Part shown: piece by piece, positions 6,326 to 13,511 of the stretch
How the letters are laid out: each line of letters begins with the position of its first letter
How positions within the stretch are numbered: position 1 is the first letter of the stretch
Source: Sva-25 sp039714995
GTDB taxonomy: Bacteria; Pseudomonadota; Gammaproteobacteria; Chromatiales; Chromatiaceae
Direction: 5' to 3'
Assembly (NCBI GenBank): GCA_039714995.1
Contig: JBDLII010000027.1
Span: 1 to 17,761, forward strand
DNA: 17,761 nt
Program-made: the position numbers and the translations under genes
The notes under the pieces: model-generated
What the model was told of the DNA's origin: nothing
Seen by the model: only the letters and a program-made list of their open reading frames with translations
The model's database searches: none

Positions 6326-6895
6326 TTAACCGACCAGATCATGCGGGCGATCGATGTCCTTTAACACGCCGGCGTCCGAGGTGTTCAGCAAAACAAGTTC
6401 GTCAGCATGTGCGGAGACCAGGCCTCTGGCCCCCTCATCACCACTCAATGCCCGCAGCCTGTCTCCCCAGTGACGGGCAAAACCAACCGGGTGTCCGCGC
6501 CGCCCGTCATGGACAGGAGCTACCATTGACGCGCCTTTTTGCAGGCTGTGTGCGAGTATACGAACTGTCTCAGTTTGTACCCACGGCATATCGGCCAGTG
6601 TGATCAACCACCCGTCAGCACCTGCGTTCGCTTCGACACCGGCGGCAAGGCTGGCGCCCATGCCCTGATCGGCAAACGGATTTTCCACAATCTTCAGGCC
6701 GAGAGATAAAAAAGCCTCGATCATTGGATTGTCGCCAGACCGTACGACAGCAACGCTATTGGGCACGGCTGCGATCAAGGCGCCGGCTGCTGCGACACCG
6801 ACCGGGGTTCCGTCGGCCAGCGGCTGCATCAGCTTGTGTGCACCGAAGCGCTGGGAAGAACCCGCCGCAAGAAGGATGCCCACAACGTCAGTCAT
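6326..6895 (-). CDS. MocA/MobA-like molybdenum cofactor nucleotidyltransferase
   Basis: Predicted cytoplasmic enzyme that adds a nucleotide to molybdopterin; family members add CMP (MocA) or GMP (MobA). The 189-residue protein starts with the nucleotide-binding signature GILLAAGSSQRFGAHK (residues 6-21), has the acidic metal-binding region TLADMPWV at about 97-104, and GRRGHPVGFARHW, typical of MocA-type NTP transferases. Its ATG overlaps the stop of the XdhC-like gene (ATGA), so the two are translationally coupled. It is last in the hydroxylase operon. Because bacterial hydroxylases of this family normally use the cytosine dinucleotide form, MocA activity is more likely than MobA, but this is inferred from context. 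Confidence 0.88.
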   Translation of the reverse strand: MTDVVGILLAAGSSQRFGAHKLMQPLADGTPVGVAAAGALIAAVPNSVAVVRSGDNPMIEAFLSLGLKIVENPFADQGMGASLAAGVEANAGADGWLITLADMPWVQTETVRILAHSLQKGASMVAPVHDGRRGHPVGFARHWGDRLRALSGDEGARGLVSAHADELVLLNTSDAGVLKDIDRPHDLVG

Positions 6896-7869
6896 GCCTT
6901 CTCAATTTGCTTTGCGGCAACTGCAATCCCATTGCGAATCGCGGTTATCTCCGCAAGAATCGAGACGGCGATCTCCGCCGGGCGCTTACTGCCAATATGC
7001 AGGCCGGCCGGACCATGGATACGCTCAATCTGTTCAGGGCCGAAACCGAGGAATTGCAGGCGTTCATGCCGCGCCTGTGCCGACCTGGTCGAACCCAGCG
7101 CACCGATGTAGAAGGCCTTTGACTCGAGCGCGGCGCTCAATCCCAGATCGTCCTGACGCGGGTCGTGTGCCAGTGCGACGACCGCGGTACGCGCCTGGTC
7201 ACCCAGCTTCAGCACCGCCTCATCGGGCATTTCGCGGCGATAACGGACCGCAGCGATCGGATTCGAGGCAACAAACGTATCGCGTGGGTCGCAGATCGTC
7301 ACCCGATAATCGAGTTCTATCGCCATGGACGCCAGGTGGCGGGCCAGTTGGCCATCACCGATGAGAAGGAGTTCCCAGGCGGGGCCGAAGGTTTTGATCA
7401 CCTGGTTCTCCGATAATTTGAGGTCGCTACCGCCTTCGCCCTCAAACAGGCAGACCACGCCATTGGTCAGATCAACTTGACGCGCCACCAGTTCGCCATC
7501 CCCGATGCGTGTTAGCAAGGCCCCGATTGCTTCGGTGCTGGCCAGCTCTTCCACCAGCAGTTCGAGACGCCCACCGCATGGCAATCCCATGCGCGATGCG
7601 GCCGACCGGTCGACACCAAAGTCCACCATGGTTGGCGTCGGGCCAGCCAGTTCACCATTGCGGTAATGTTCTGCCAGTGTTTCCTCGACACAGCCGCCGG
7701 ATACAGACCCCACGAATTGTCCAGCTTCAGTCATCGCGAGCAGCGACCCGGGCGGTCGGGGCGAAGAACCCCATGTGCGAATCACCGTCGCAAGGGCAAC
7801 CCGCTGGCCGCCCTGAAGCCACTCCTTCGCCTGACTGAGCACCTCGATATCGTCAACCTGCATGCTCAT
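6892..7869 (-). CDS. XdhC/CoxI-family molybdenum cofactor insertion protein
   Basis: Accessory protein that binds and helps sulfurate the molybdenum cofactor and inserts it into xanthine-dehydrogenase-type enzymes. The 325-residue product has the N-terminal XdhC domain (ALATVIRTWGSSPRPPGSLLA, residues 25-45, then VGSVSGGCVEE) and a C-terminal Rossmann domain (LLIGDGQLARHLASMA followed by VTICDPRD, and FYIGALGSTRSAQARHERL near the end). The start may be either of two ATG codons (7867-7869 or 7861-7863); no strong ribosome site is seen, so coupling to the upstream stop 12 bases away is plausible. Its role here is inferred to be maturation of the adjacent molybdenum hydroxylase. Confidence 0.9.
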   Translation of the reverse strand: MSMQVDDIEVLSQAKEWLQGGQRVALATVIRTWGSSPRPPGSLLAMTEAGQFVGSVSGGCVEETLAEHYRNGELAGPTPTMVDFGVDRSAASRMGLPCGGRLELLVEELASTEAIGALLTRIGDGELVARQVDLTNGVVCLFEGEGGSDLKLSENQVIKTFGPAWELLLIGDGQLARHLASMAIELDYRVTICDPRDTFVASNPIAAVRYRREMPDEAVLKLGDQARTAVVALAHDPRQDDLGLSAALESKAFYIGALGSTRSAQARHERLQFLGFGPEQIERIHGPAGLHIGSKRPAEIAVSILAEITAIRNGIAVAAKQIEKA

Positions 7870-7881
7870 ACAAGGAGTTCG

Positions 7882-10062
7882 TCAGGCAGGTCTCAGATCA
7901 TGTTTTTTCAGCGGCAACTGCCGAATACGTTTGCCGGTGGTGGCATAAATGGCATTCAGTACAGCAGGTGCTGCCACCGCAATGGTCGGCTCGCCAATAC
8001 CACCCCAAAAACCTCCCGAGGGCATGACGATCACCTCGACCTTTGGCATTTCGGACATCAGCATCGTGGGATAGGAGGAAAAATTGGTCTGCTCGATACC
8101 ACCTCCGTTCACTGTGCACTCCCCGTACAGCATCGCCGACAGGCCGAAGACGAATGAGCCTTCGACCTGTGCCTCGATCTGCTGGGGATTGACCGCATGG
8201 CCCGGATCAGTTGCGGCGACGATGCGGTGGATCTTCAATTTGCCACTCTTGTCGACCGAGATCTCCGCGCAGGCCGCTACATAGCTGGCAAAAGCCTTAC
8301 AGACCGCCAGACCCCGGTGCACCCCCTCTGGAGCTGGCTTGCCCCAGCCAGCTTTTTCCGCAACCGCATTGAGGACCGCCAGGCTTTTCGGATGATCGGC
8401 CATCAAGCTGCGGCGAAACTCCAGCGGATCCTTGCCGGCGACCTGTGCCAATTCATCGATAAAGCACTCCATGTAGATGGCATTTTGGTTGATATTCACC
8501 CCCCGCCAGAAGCCCGGCGGCACGGGCGGGTTACGCATAGCGTAATCGACCAGCAGGTTCGGTATGGTGTAGCTGATCGCATGATCGCCATCGGGCGCCA
8601 GCCCTTGGAAGACGAACATGTCCACACCGTTCTGCATCCAGGCGGGATTGACCGATGCGAGTATTGACTGCCCGGAGATACGCACATGCAGTCCGGCAAG
8701 ATTGCCCTTGTCGTCAAGTCCGCCGCTCATCCTGGCCTTTGTGATCGGGTGGTAGGCACCATGCAGCATGTCCTCCTCACGGCTCCACAACAGTTTGACC
8801 GGCACTCCCGGAATCTGTTTCGCGATGGCGACCGCCTGCTTGACGAAATCATGGAACGCGCCACGCCGGCCGAATCCGCCACCGAGGTGAATCTTGTAGA
8901 CCTCGCACTGTTCTGCCGGCAGTCCGGCTGCCTCGGCGGTTGCCTCCAACGCCGCCTCGCCATTTTGTGTCGGACACCAGACTTCGCAGCGATCCTTGGT
9001 CCAGAGTGCCGTTGCGTTCATCGGCTCCATGGTTGCGTGATGCTGGTAGGGAAAACCATAGGTTGCCTCGACACGCTTCACGGCGCCCTTGATCGCCGCC
9101 ACCGCATCACCGGCCTGGTTGCCGACTGCGGCGTCTTCGGCAGTCAGCCCTTCCTCCAGCATTTGTGCGATGGAGGCGCTGTTTACCCCCCTATTCGGGC
9201 CTTCATCCCAGGTAACGGGAAGAGCGTCGAGAGCCATCTTGGCCTGCCACCAGGTTTCGGCAACCACAGCGACGGCATAATCCTCGACACGCACAACGTG
9301 CCGCACTCCGGGCATCCTGCTGACAGCAGCGGCATCAAAGCTCTCGAGTGTGCCACCAAATACCGGACAGGCCTTGATAGCGGCATTGAGCATGTCGGGT
9401 AGCTGGAGATCGGCACCGAAAACCTGTTTCCCGGTCAGCTTGTCCAGCGTGTCGAGACGCTTGACTGGTTTGCCGGCGATCTTCCACTCTTCCGGGTCCT
9501 TCAGCTCCACTTCAAACGGTGGTATCAATTGGGCCGCCGCAGACGCCACTTTGCCGTAAGTGGTGGTGCGTCCTGTTGGGCGGTGAGTGATCACGCTGGC
9601 CGCTGCGCTGCACTCCCCAACCTCAACGCCCCAGGCCTCAGCAGCGGCCTCAATCAGCATCTCCCGGGCAGCGGCGCCGCCTTCACGCACGTACTGGTGG
9701 CTGCCTCGGATGCCCTGGCTGCCACCAGTTTGAAAACTGCCCCACACCCGGTCGCGGGCGAGATTACGGCCGGGTGTCGGATACTCGGTTTTCACCTTCG
9801 ACCAGTCGCACTCAAGCTCCTCGACCACCAGTTGCGCCAAGCCGGTCAGCGTGCCCTGGCCCATCTCTGAGCGGGCGATACGAATGATCACGGTATCGTC
9901 AGGTTCGATGACCACCCAGGCATTGACCTCGGGGGTAGACTCCGCTGCATGCGCCTCACTACGAGCTGCCGGCAGATAGATGCCCAGCGAAAGACCAGCC
10001 CCTGCCGATGCTGTGCCAATAAGAAACTGACGACGCGATATATTCACACATTTTCTTGCCAT
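7882..10062 (-). CDS. Tat-exported molybdopterin subunit, isoquinoline 1-oxidoreductase beta type
   Basis: Large catalytic subunit of a xanthine-oxidase-family molybdenum hydroxylase, 726 residues from the ATG at 10060-10062. I chose that start because it overlaps the upstream stop (TGATG), has GGGGAAG just before it, and puts a twin-arginine signal, SRRQFLIG, at residues 9-16 with cleavage likely after AHA near 39. Visible motifs: EMGQGTLTGLAQLVVEEL, GGGFGRRG (cofactor binding), FWRGVNINQNAIYMECFIDEL, which is typical of IorB-type subunits, and the C-terminal GGIGEP whose Glu (about residue 691) is the family's catalytic base. The enzyme should act in the periplasm. Substrate cannot be told from sequence: N-heterocycles and aldehydes are both known in this subfamily. 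No FAD subunit is encoded. Confidence 0.93.
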   Translation of the reverse strand: MARKCVNISRRQFLIGTASAGAGLSLGIYLPAARSEAHAAESTPEVNAWVVIEPDDTVIIRIARSEMGQGTLTGLAQLVVEELECDWSKVKTEYPTPGRNLARDRVWGSFQTGGSQGIRGSHQYVREGGAAAREMLIEAAAEAWGVEVGECSAAASVITHRPTGRTTTYGKVASAAAQLIPPFEVELKDPEEWKIAGKPVKRLDTLDKLTGKQVFGADLQLPDMLNAAIKACPVFGGTLESFDAAAVSRMPGVRHVVRVEDYAVAVVAETWWQAKMALDALPVTWDEGPNRGVNSASIAQMLEEGLTAEDAAVGNQAGDAVAAIKGAVKRVEATYGFPYQHHATMEPMNATALWTKDRCEVWCPTQNGEAALEATAEAAGLPAEQCEVYKIHLGGGFGRRGAFHDFVKQAVAIAKQIPGVPVKLLWSREEDMLHGAYHPITKARMSGGLDDKGNLAGLHVRISGQSILASVNPAWMQNGVDMFVFQGLAPDGDHAISYTIPNLLVDYAMRNPPVPPGFWRGVNINQNAIYMECFIDELAQVAGKDPLEFRRSLMADHPKSLAVLNAVAEKAGWGKPAPEGVHRGLAVCKAFASYVAACAEISVDKSGKLKIHRIVAATDPGHAVNPQQIEAQVEGSFVFGLSAMLYGECTVNGGGIEQTNFSSYPTMLMSEMPKVEVIVMPSGGFWGGIGEPTIAVAAPAVLNAIYATTGKRIRQLPLKKHDLRPA

Positions 10063-10529
10063 CACGCTTCCCCGTTCTTTTTCAGTTTGACCGCAAGATG
10101 GATCCCCTGCCGCACACGATTGTACGTCCCGCAGCGGCATATGTTGGTCATGCTAGCGTCGATATCCTCGTCACTCGGATCCGGGTTACTGTCGATCAGT
10201 TCGGCAGCACTCATGATCATACCGGTTTGACAGTAACCGCACTGCGGAACGTCCAACTCCGCCCACGCCCGCTGCAGAGGATGATCGCCTTTGGTTGAGA
10301 GCCCCTCTATCGTTATGATCTCCTCAGACGGGTTAAGCGCGGAAACCGGGATGATGCACGAGCGAACCGCTTTACCATCGACAAGCACCGTGCAGGACCC
10401 GCATTCGCCAATTCCGCAGCTGTACTTTGCGCCGGTCAGCCCCAGTTGCTCGCGCAATACCCAGAGCAGAGGCGTCGAACCGTCCACCTCGATGTCAGAG
10501 ATTTCTCCATTTACCTTTAGCTTTGTCAT
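10062..10529 (-). CDS. [2Fe-2S] subunit, isoquinoline 1-oxidoreductase alpha type
   Basis: Electron-transfer subunit of the molybdenum hydroxylase. The 155-residue protein has both clusters of the family: a plant-ferredoxin-type site C38-x4-C43-x2-C46 with C58, and the all-helical domain site C97-x2-C100 with C131-x-C133 (CGYCQTGM ... NICRCGTY). It has no export signal, so it presumably crosses the membrane bound to the Tat-exported large subunit. The start ATG at 10527-10529 follows GAGAG. The stop overlaps the large-subunit start by one base. It is first in the operon; likely direct electron acceptor is a cytochrome c or the quinone chain, but none is encoded here. Confidence 0.95.
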   Translation of the reverse strand: MTKLKVNGEISDIEVDGSTPLLWVLREQLGLTGAKYSCGIGECGSCTVLVDGKAVRSCIIPVSALNPSEEIITIEGLSTKGDHPLQRAWAELDVPQCGYCQTGMIMSAAELIDSNPDPSDEDIDASMTNICRCGTYNRVRQGIHLAVKLKKNGEA

Positions 10530-10569
10530 AGACGCACTCTCTTGTGAAAATTGCTGTCACGATGTTTCC

Positions 10570-10598
10570 ACTATATCGCATGAACGACAATCTGGCAC
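10570..10598 (-). promoter_or_regulatory. Candidate promoter of the molybdenum hydroxylase operon
   Basis: On the minus strand GTGCCA (10593-10598), 17-base spacer, TATAGT (10570-10575), about 40 bases before the first ATG. The -10 matches 5 of 6 and the -35 matches 4 of 6. Confidence 0.35.
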
Positions 10599-10934
10599 CC
10601 GTGCTCTCCGGCAAGATAGCGGTCCGCTGAAGTCATTCCCGCGATCTTTGCGGACTTTGAGCATTCAGCGCGGTCACGACCGAGTACATCTTGACTCTGC
10701 TGATGTGCAGCAAGTCCGCCAGAGCCTGATGGCGACAAATACAGCGATGACGATCAGAATGAGATACCAGTCGGCAGAAGCCAGTAAGTTATGGCATTAT
10801 CAAAAGCATAGAGCATCTATCAAGAAAATCGTATCAGGTGGCCAGACGGTGTTGTCATGGCGGCTCTCGATGCTGCACGGCATTGAAGCCGGCGGCTGGT
10901 GTCCAGAAGAAAGGACGGCTGAAGAAGTATACAA

Positions 10935-10940
10935 TATAAT
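10935..10940 (+). promoter_or_regulatory. Candidate -10 element of the Sel1-repeat gene
   Basis: A perfect TATAAT lies 34 bases before the ATG at 10975. No good -35 is found 16-18 bases upstream (AGGACG at best), so the promoter may need an activator. Confidence 0.4.
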
Positions 10941-10974
10941 TCATTAATAGAATCAATCTGTCAGCGGAAAACCA

Positions 10975-11817
10975 ATGAAATATCTAACACTCGTTATATT
11001 AATGGTTATTACTCAATATTTATATGCAGATGATTTTTCTGAAGGCAGGATTGCTTGTAGTAAAGGCAATTATCAAGATGCATTCGGATGCTCCAGGAAT
11101 ACAACAAATCAGGCTGATTCAAAAGCACAATTGGATTTGGCTATTATCTATAAAAAAGGAGAGGATGAACTGAAAGAGGAAAGGGAGGCATTCGAATGGC
11201 ATAAAGAATCTGCACTTCATGGTGATGCTGAATCACAATATTATTTGGCAATAATGTATAGAAAAGGAACAGGCGTGCTGAAAGATGAGAAGGAAGCAGT
11301 TAAATGGTACAAAAAATCAGCAGATCAAGGTCATGTAAATGCACAGTATCATCTGGCAATGATGTATAGAAAGGGAATGGGCGTATCGAAAGATGAGAAG
11401 GAAGCATTCAAATGGTACAAGAAATCTGCAAATCAAGGCCATGAAAAATCGCAATTTAATCTGGCAATGATGTATAGAAAAGGAATTGGCATTTCGAAAG
11501 ACGAGAGGGAGGCGTTCAAATGGTACGAAAAATCAGCAAATCAAGGCAATGCACAGGCGCAATTTAACTTGGCACTGATGTATAGAAAAGGAGTAGGTGT
11601 GCAGAAAGATGAGAATAAAGCAGTTGAATGGTACAAAAAATCAGCGAATCAGGATCACGAGAAAGCACAATATCATCTGGCAGTAATTTACTGTGCGGGA
11701 GCAGGGATAGAAGAAGACCTGAAACAATGTTCCTTTTGGGCACAGAAAGCAGAAGAGAATGGATATGATGTCAAAGAGTTATGGGAACAATATGAGTTAT
11801 GGAAATATACAGAATAA
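10975..11817 (+). CDS. Secreted Sel1-repeat (tetratricopeptide-like) protein
   Basis: Predicted periplasmic solenoid protein of 280 residues. Residues 1-18 form a signal peptide (cleavage likely after YLYA). From residue 51 there are five consecutive 36-residue Sel1 repeats (51-86, 87-122, 123-158, 159-194, 195-230) and a sixth divergent one from 231. The repeat pattern is AQYHLAMMYRKGxGVxKDEKEAxKWYKKSAxQG. The middle repeats are nearly identical in protein and DNA (108-bp period), which suggests recent duplication. Two cysteine pairs (28/39 and 240/252) flank the repeats and could form disulfides. Sel1 proteins mediate protein-protein contacts; the partner is unknown. The gene is visibly more AT-rich than the operons to its left, which suggests recent acquisition. 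Confidence 0.93.
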   Translation: MKYLTLVILMVITQYLYADDFSEGRIACSKGNYQDAFGCSRNTTNQADSKAQLDLAIIYKKGEDELKEEREAFEWHKESALHGDAESQYYLAIMYRKGTGVLKDEKEAVKWYKKSADQGHVNAQYHLAMMYRKGMGVSKDEKEAFKWYKKSANQGHEKSQFNLAMMYRKGIGISKDEREAFKWYEKSANQGNAQAQFNLALMYRKGVGVQKDENKAVEWYKKSANQDHEKAQYHLAVIYCAGAGIEEDLKQCSFWAQKAEENGYDVKELWEQYELWKYTE

Positions 11818-11843
11818 TAGACCATGGTCTATATTCAAATATA
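11817..11843. repeat. Palindromes between convergent genes
   Basis: ATAGACCATGGTCTAT (11817-11832) is a perfect 16-bp palindrome and TATATT-CA-AATATA (11830-11843) a second one, in the 30-bp gap between the convergent Sel1 and DUF2939 genes. No T-tract makes a standard terminator; they may still slow transcription from both sides. Confidence 0.45.
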
Positions 11844-11847
11844 GATT

Positions 11848-12381
11848 TCAAAACGGCATAACCATATCAACCAGTTTCCAGGACAACCCGTCTCTTTGTA
11901 AAATAAACCTGACCCCACCTCTGGTATCAGTTGGAACCCATATTGAAAACCTGCTGAATGAGTCGTAGGAATACCGTGCATTCTTAAACAAATCATCCCT
12001 CTTAACGTGATCTCTATTTGAAGTATTTCCTGCACCTGATCCGCGCATCGGAGGTCTCCTTCCCTCCATCAGCATCGCCAATCCACTTGGCGTAACAAAA
12101 GAATCTATAGCACCCTCAACGATATTCGTTGCAAACCCGGCGGCAATTACAGCAAAAGGGTTTCCCTGTAACTCTGCTGGAGAATATTTCAACATCGCTG
12201 AGTTGACCTGGTTCTTTACATTCTGTCTAAGTATTTGAAAATCAATATTATCAGAGAGTTTTTGGGGATCCTGTTCAACGACCGCTGTTTTGATATTTGA
12301 AATCGTGATGAAAGGGGATGCTGCACCATAGCCTATAAAGGCGATAATAATAGCGCTGATTATCCAGATAGCTTTTTTCAA
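11848..12381 (-). CDS. DUF2939-type protein with N-terminal membrane anchor
   Basis: Protein of 177 residues of unknown function. It opens with a hydrophobic segment (residues 4-21, AIWIISAIIIAFIGYGAA) that is either an anchor or an uncleaved signal, followed by SPFITISNIKTAV...DPQKLSDNIDFQILRQNVKNQ, the pattern I recognise from DUF2939 proteins, and a C-terminal beta-rich part ending in LQRDGLSWKLVDMVMP. The start codon is TTG (12379-12381), supported by AAGGA about nine bases upstream and by the lysine-rich N-terminus; an ATG just before it is out of frame. A perfect TATAAT lies 32 bases upstream. It converges on the Sel1 gene with a 30-bp gap. Confidence 0.82.
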   Translation of the reverse strand: MKKAIWIISAIIIAFIGYGAASPFITISNIKTAVVEQDPQKLSDNIDFQILRQNVKNQVNSAMLKYSPAELQGNPFAVIAAGFATNIVEGAIDSFVTPSGLAMLMEGRRPPMRGSGAGNTSNRDHVKRDDLFKNARYSYDSFSRFSIWVPTDTRGGVRFILQRDGLSWKLVDMVMPF

Positions 12382-12412
12382 GTTTCATTCCTTACCGAAA
12401 TGCTTAGCGATC

Positions 12413-12418
12413 ATTATA
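12413..12418 (-). promoter_or_regulatory. -10 element of the DUF2939 gene
   Basis: A perfect TATAAT on the minus strand, giving a predicted leader of about 25 bases. The region at -35 is poor (CAGCGA with a 17-base spacer). It lies just downstream of the palindromic terminator at 12486-12525, so this gene appears to be a separate transcription unit. Confidence 0.45.
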
Positions 12419-12485
12419 GATGCTTCCCGCCTCTCTCGCTGTATTCCCGACCTGCTGCTCGATGGATAAGATGCGGTTGTTCCAA

Positions 12486-12525
12486 TCATAATAAAGACCC
12501 CGCTTTTGCGGGGTCTTTATTATGA
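12486..12525. terminator. Perfect bidirectional palindromic terminator
   Basis: TCATAATAAAGACCCCGC and GCGGGGTCTTTATTATGA form a perfect 18-bp stem around TTTT. The A-rich and T-rich outer arms make it work on both strands. It ends no recognised large gene; on the minus strand it overlaps the last codons and stop of the 40-codon candidate gene. Confidence 0.85.
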
Positions 12526-12608
12526 GAGCTCTCATTGAGAAGTGATGCAAACTCACCGAGATGGAGTTTGATCTGGTCAACTGTTTCCATGCATGCCGTG
12601 CGTTGCAT
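12486..12608 (-). CDS. Candidate small protein, 40 residues
   Basis: Unrecognised. The frame starts at ATG 12606-12608, eight bases after a consensus AAGGAG, and ends with TGA at 12486-12488. The product begins MQRTACMETVDQIKLHLGEF, is mostly amphipathic-helix-like (VDQIKLHLGEFASLLNE), and ends NKDPAKAGSLL, the last dozen codons and the stop being encoded by the terminator stem. An inner ATG at residue 7 lacks a ribosome site. A longer overlapping frame starting 23 bases upstream (with its own GAAGGAG) reads straight through the terminator and is less credible. No family is known to me; the call rests on the ribosome site and the stop within the terminator. Confidence 0.35.
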   Translation of the reverse strand: MQRTACMETVDQIKLHLGEFASLLNESSHNKDPAKAGSLL

Positions 12609-12644
12609 TCAATATGCTCCTTGTGTTTCATGCACTCCTTCTAA

Positions 12645-12680
12645 CACAAAACCCCGCGAAGTGATTGGCGAGGTCTTGTG
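12645..12680 (-). terminator. Terminator-like hairpin with G-U pairs
   Basis: As minus-strand RNA, CACAAGACCUCGC pairs over all 13 positions with GCGGGGUUUUGUG using two G-U pairs, around a 10-base loop. As plus-strand RNA the same two positions mismatch, so it is strand-specific. The stem's 3' arm carries UUUU, then GUGUU. It would end a minus-strand transcript entering from about 12700-13000. Confidence 0.5.
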
Positions 12681-12908
12681 GAGCAGTTTAGTGTCATGCT
12701 CAGGAACACACCATTGAAGTTTAGCCCGTATCGCGGGCAAGACGGCAAATGCCAGAGGCCCGGAAAATTGCGGGTAGACAATCAACAAGCCACCCTGGGA
12801 ATAGGCCTTCTTCATTTGCTGCCAGTGTTACTCTGCACACCGCTGGCTGGTGCAACTCACAGGTCATGAACTGTGTGTAAAGTTAAGTGAAATGAATCAC
12901 TTATAGCA

Positions 12909-12983
12909 AGAGCAAAAAATATGCTCTACAGACACAGTTTGACATACAGGCGATGAGGGTGTCTGTAGGGTGATTACCCTACA
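12909..12983. repeat. Three overlapping or adjacent hairpins
   Basis: AGAGCA/TGCTCT (12909-12914 and 12922-12927), CTACAGACAC/GTGTCTGTAG (12926-12935 and 12959-12968) and TGTAGGGT/ACCCTACA (12964-12971 and 12976-12983). The second and third share TGTAG at 12964-12968, so they cannot both form, as in attenuator or riboregulator leaders. It lies about 90 bp beyond the stop of the minus-strand lipoprotein gene. Confidence 0.5.
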
Positions 12984-13072
12984 AGCAATGTTATTCTCAT
13001 CGTGCCGTCGGTTACTCGACAGAATGCACCGCACCATCCAGGCAGATTCGGGGATACCGGCAGAATTGCTCA

Positions 13073-13480
13073 TCAGCGATACATGCAGTCCTCGTAGACT
13101 GCGTCATAGACCGCCTGGGGATTATCTCCCATGTTGTGCCCTACCGCAGCTCCGGTTGCAGCACCTACCGCTGAGCCCGCACCAGTGTAGTGGTGCCCAT
13201 GGTGAGTGACATTCTTGCCGACAGCATAGCCGACAAGGCCTCCAATGACAGCGCCACCGGCAGTCTTGCCAACATTCGTATTGCCAGCATCTGCAGATGC
13301 CCGCCGCGCTTCGTCCCTGCATTGGGCTTCGCGCGAGTATCTTGTGTCGCCATAATATCTTGTGCCACTATCACCAGAGCTGTAACTGGGTGCTGTCGAC
13401 GCTTGATATTGCGCAGACTGGCAACCAGCAGTACTCACGAGAACAGCTGCCAAAGCAGCAAAATAAATCATCTTGGGCAT
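13073..13480 (-). CDS. Glycine-zipper outer-membrane lipoprotein (17-kDa antigen / SlyB-like)
   Basis: Predicted lipoprotein of 135 residues. A signal peptide of about 19 residues ends in STAGC, so Cys20 would be lipidated, although the -3 position (T) is not the preferred Leu. A low-complexity Ser/Tyr linker follows, then a glycine zipper, GGAVIGGLVGYAVGKN and GAGSAVGAATGAAVGHNMG (about residues 76-118), of the type that inserts as a helical hairpin in membranes, and a Cys near the end (DCMYR). GAGGAG sits eight bases before the ATG. Its promoter region overlaps a perfect FNR box, so oxygen- or redox-dependent expression is likely. Family members maintain envelope integrity; the exact role is not known. 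Confidence 0.88.
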   Translation of the reverse strand: MPKMIYFAALAAVLVSTAGCQSAQYQASTAPSYSSGDSGTRYYGDTRYSREAQCRDEARRASADAGNTNVGKTAGGAVIGGLVGYAVGKNVTHHGHHYTGAGSAVGAATGAAVGHNMGDNPQAVYDAVYEDCMYR

Positions 13481-13511
13481 TTTCTATCTCCTCTATTGCG
13501 ATTGAAATCTG

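Larger units (their letters stand above)
10530..10974. other. Intergenic region upstream of the hydroxylase operon and the Sel1 gene
   Basis: About 445 bp between two divergent genes. It contains a possible promoter for each side (listed separately). A frame on the plus strand is open through it but begins inside the antisense of the iron-sulfur gene and matches no family I know. I see no RNA gene, no mobile element and no strong repeat. Confidence 0.5.
12382..13072. other. 690-bp stretch without an established gene
   Basis: This holds the DUF2939 promoter, a perfect palindromic terminator, a candidate 40-codon gene, a second terminator-like hairpin and a cluster of three hairpins near 12909-12983, all listed separately. 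Two further overlapping minus-strand frames, 12721-12867 (48 codons, no ribosome site) and 12609-12815 (68 codons), match nothing I know and are not called. A GCCCG-TATCG-CGGGC hairpin lies at about 12724-12738. Confidence 0.5.

Noticed and set aside
6085..6603. 172-codon plus-strand frame starting inside ssrA
   Set aside because: It begins in the tmRNA 3' end, passes through its terminator and then lies antisense to the nucleotidyltransferase gene; no family resemblance.
7882..10140. Longer start (10140) for the molybdopterin subunit
   Set aside because: The extra 26 residues overlap the iron-sulfur gene and would bury the twin-arginine signal; the ATG at 10062 has a GGGGAAG ribosome site and the TGATG coupling.
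10291..10947. 218-codon plus-strand frame across the iron-sulfur gene and spacer
   Set aside because: The first part is antisense to the [2Fe-2S] subunit, the rest has no recognisable features or ribosome site.
12404..12631. 75-codon minus-strand frame with its own GAAGGAG
   Set aside because: It reads through a perfect palindromic terminator and its sequence is not protein-like; the nested 40-codon frame is preferred.
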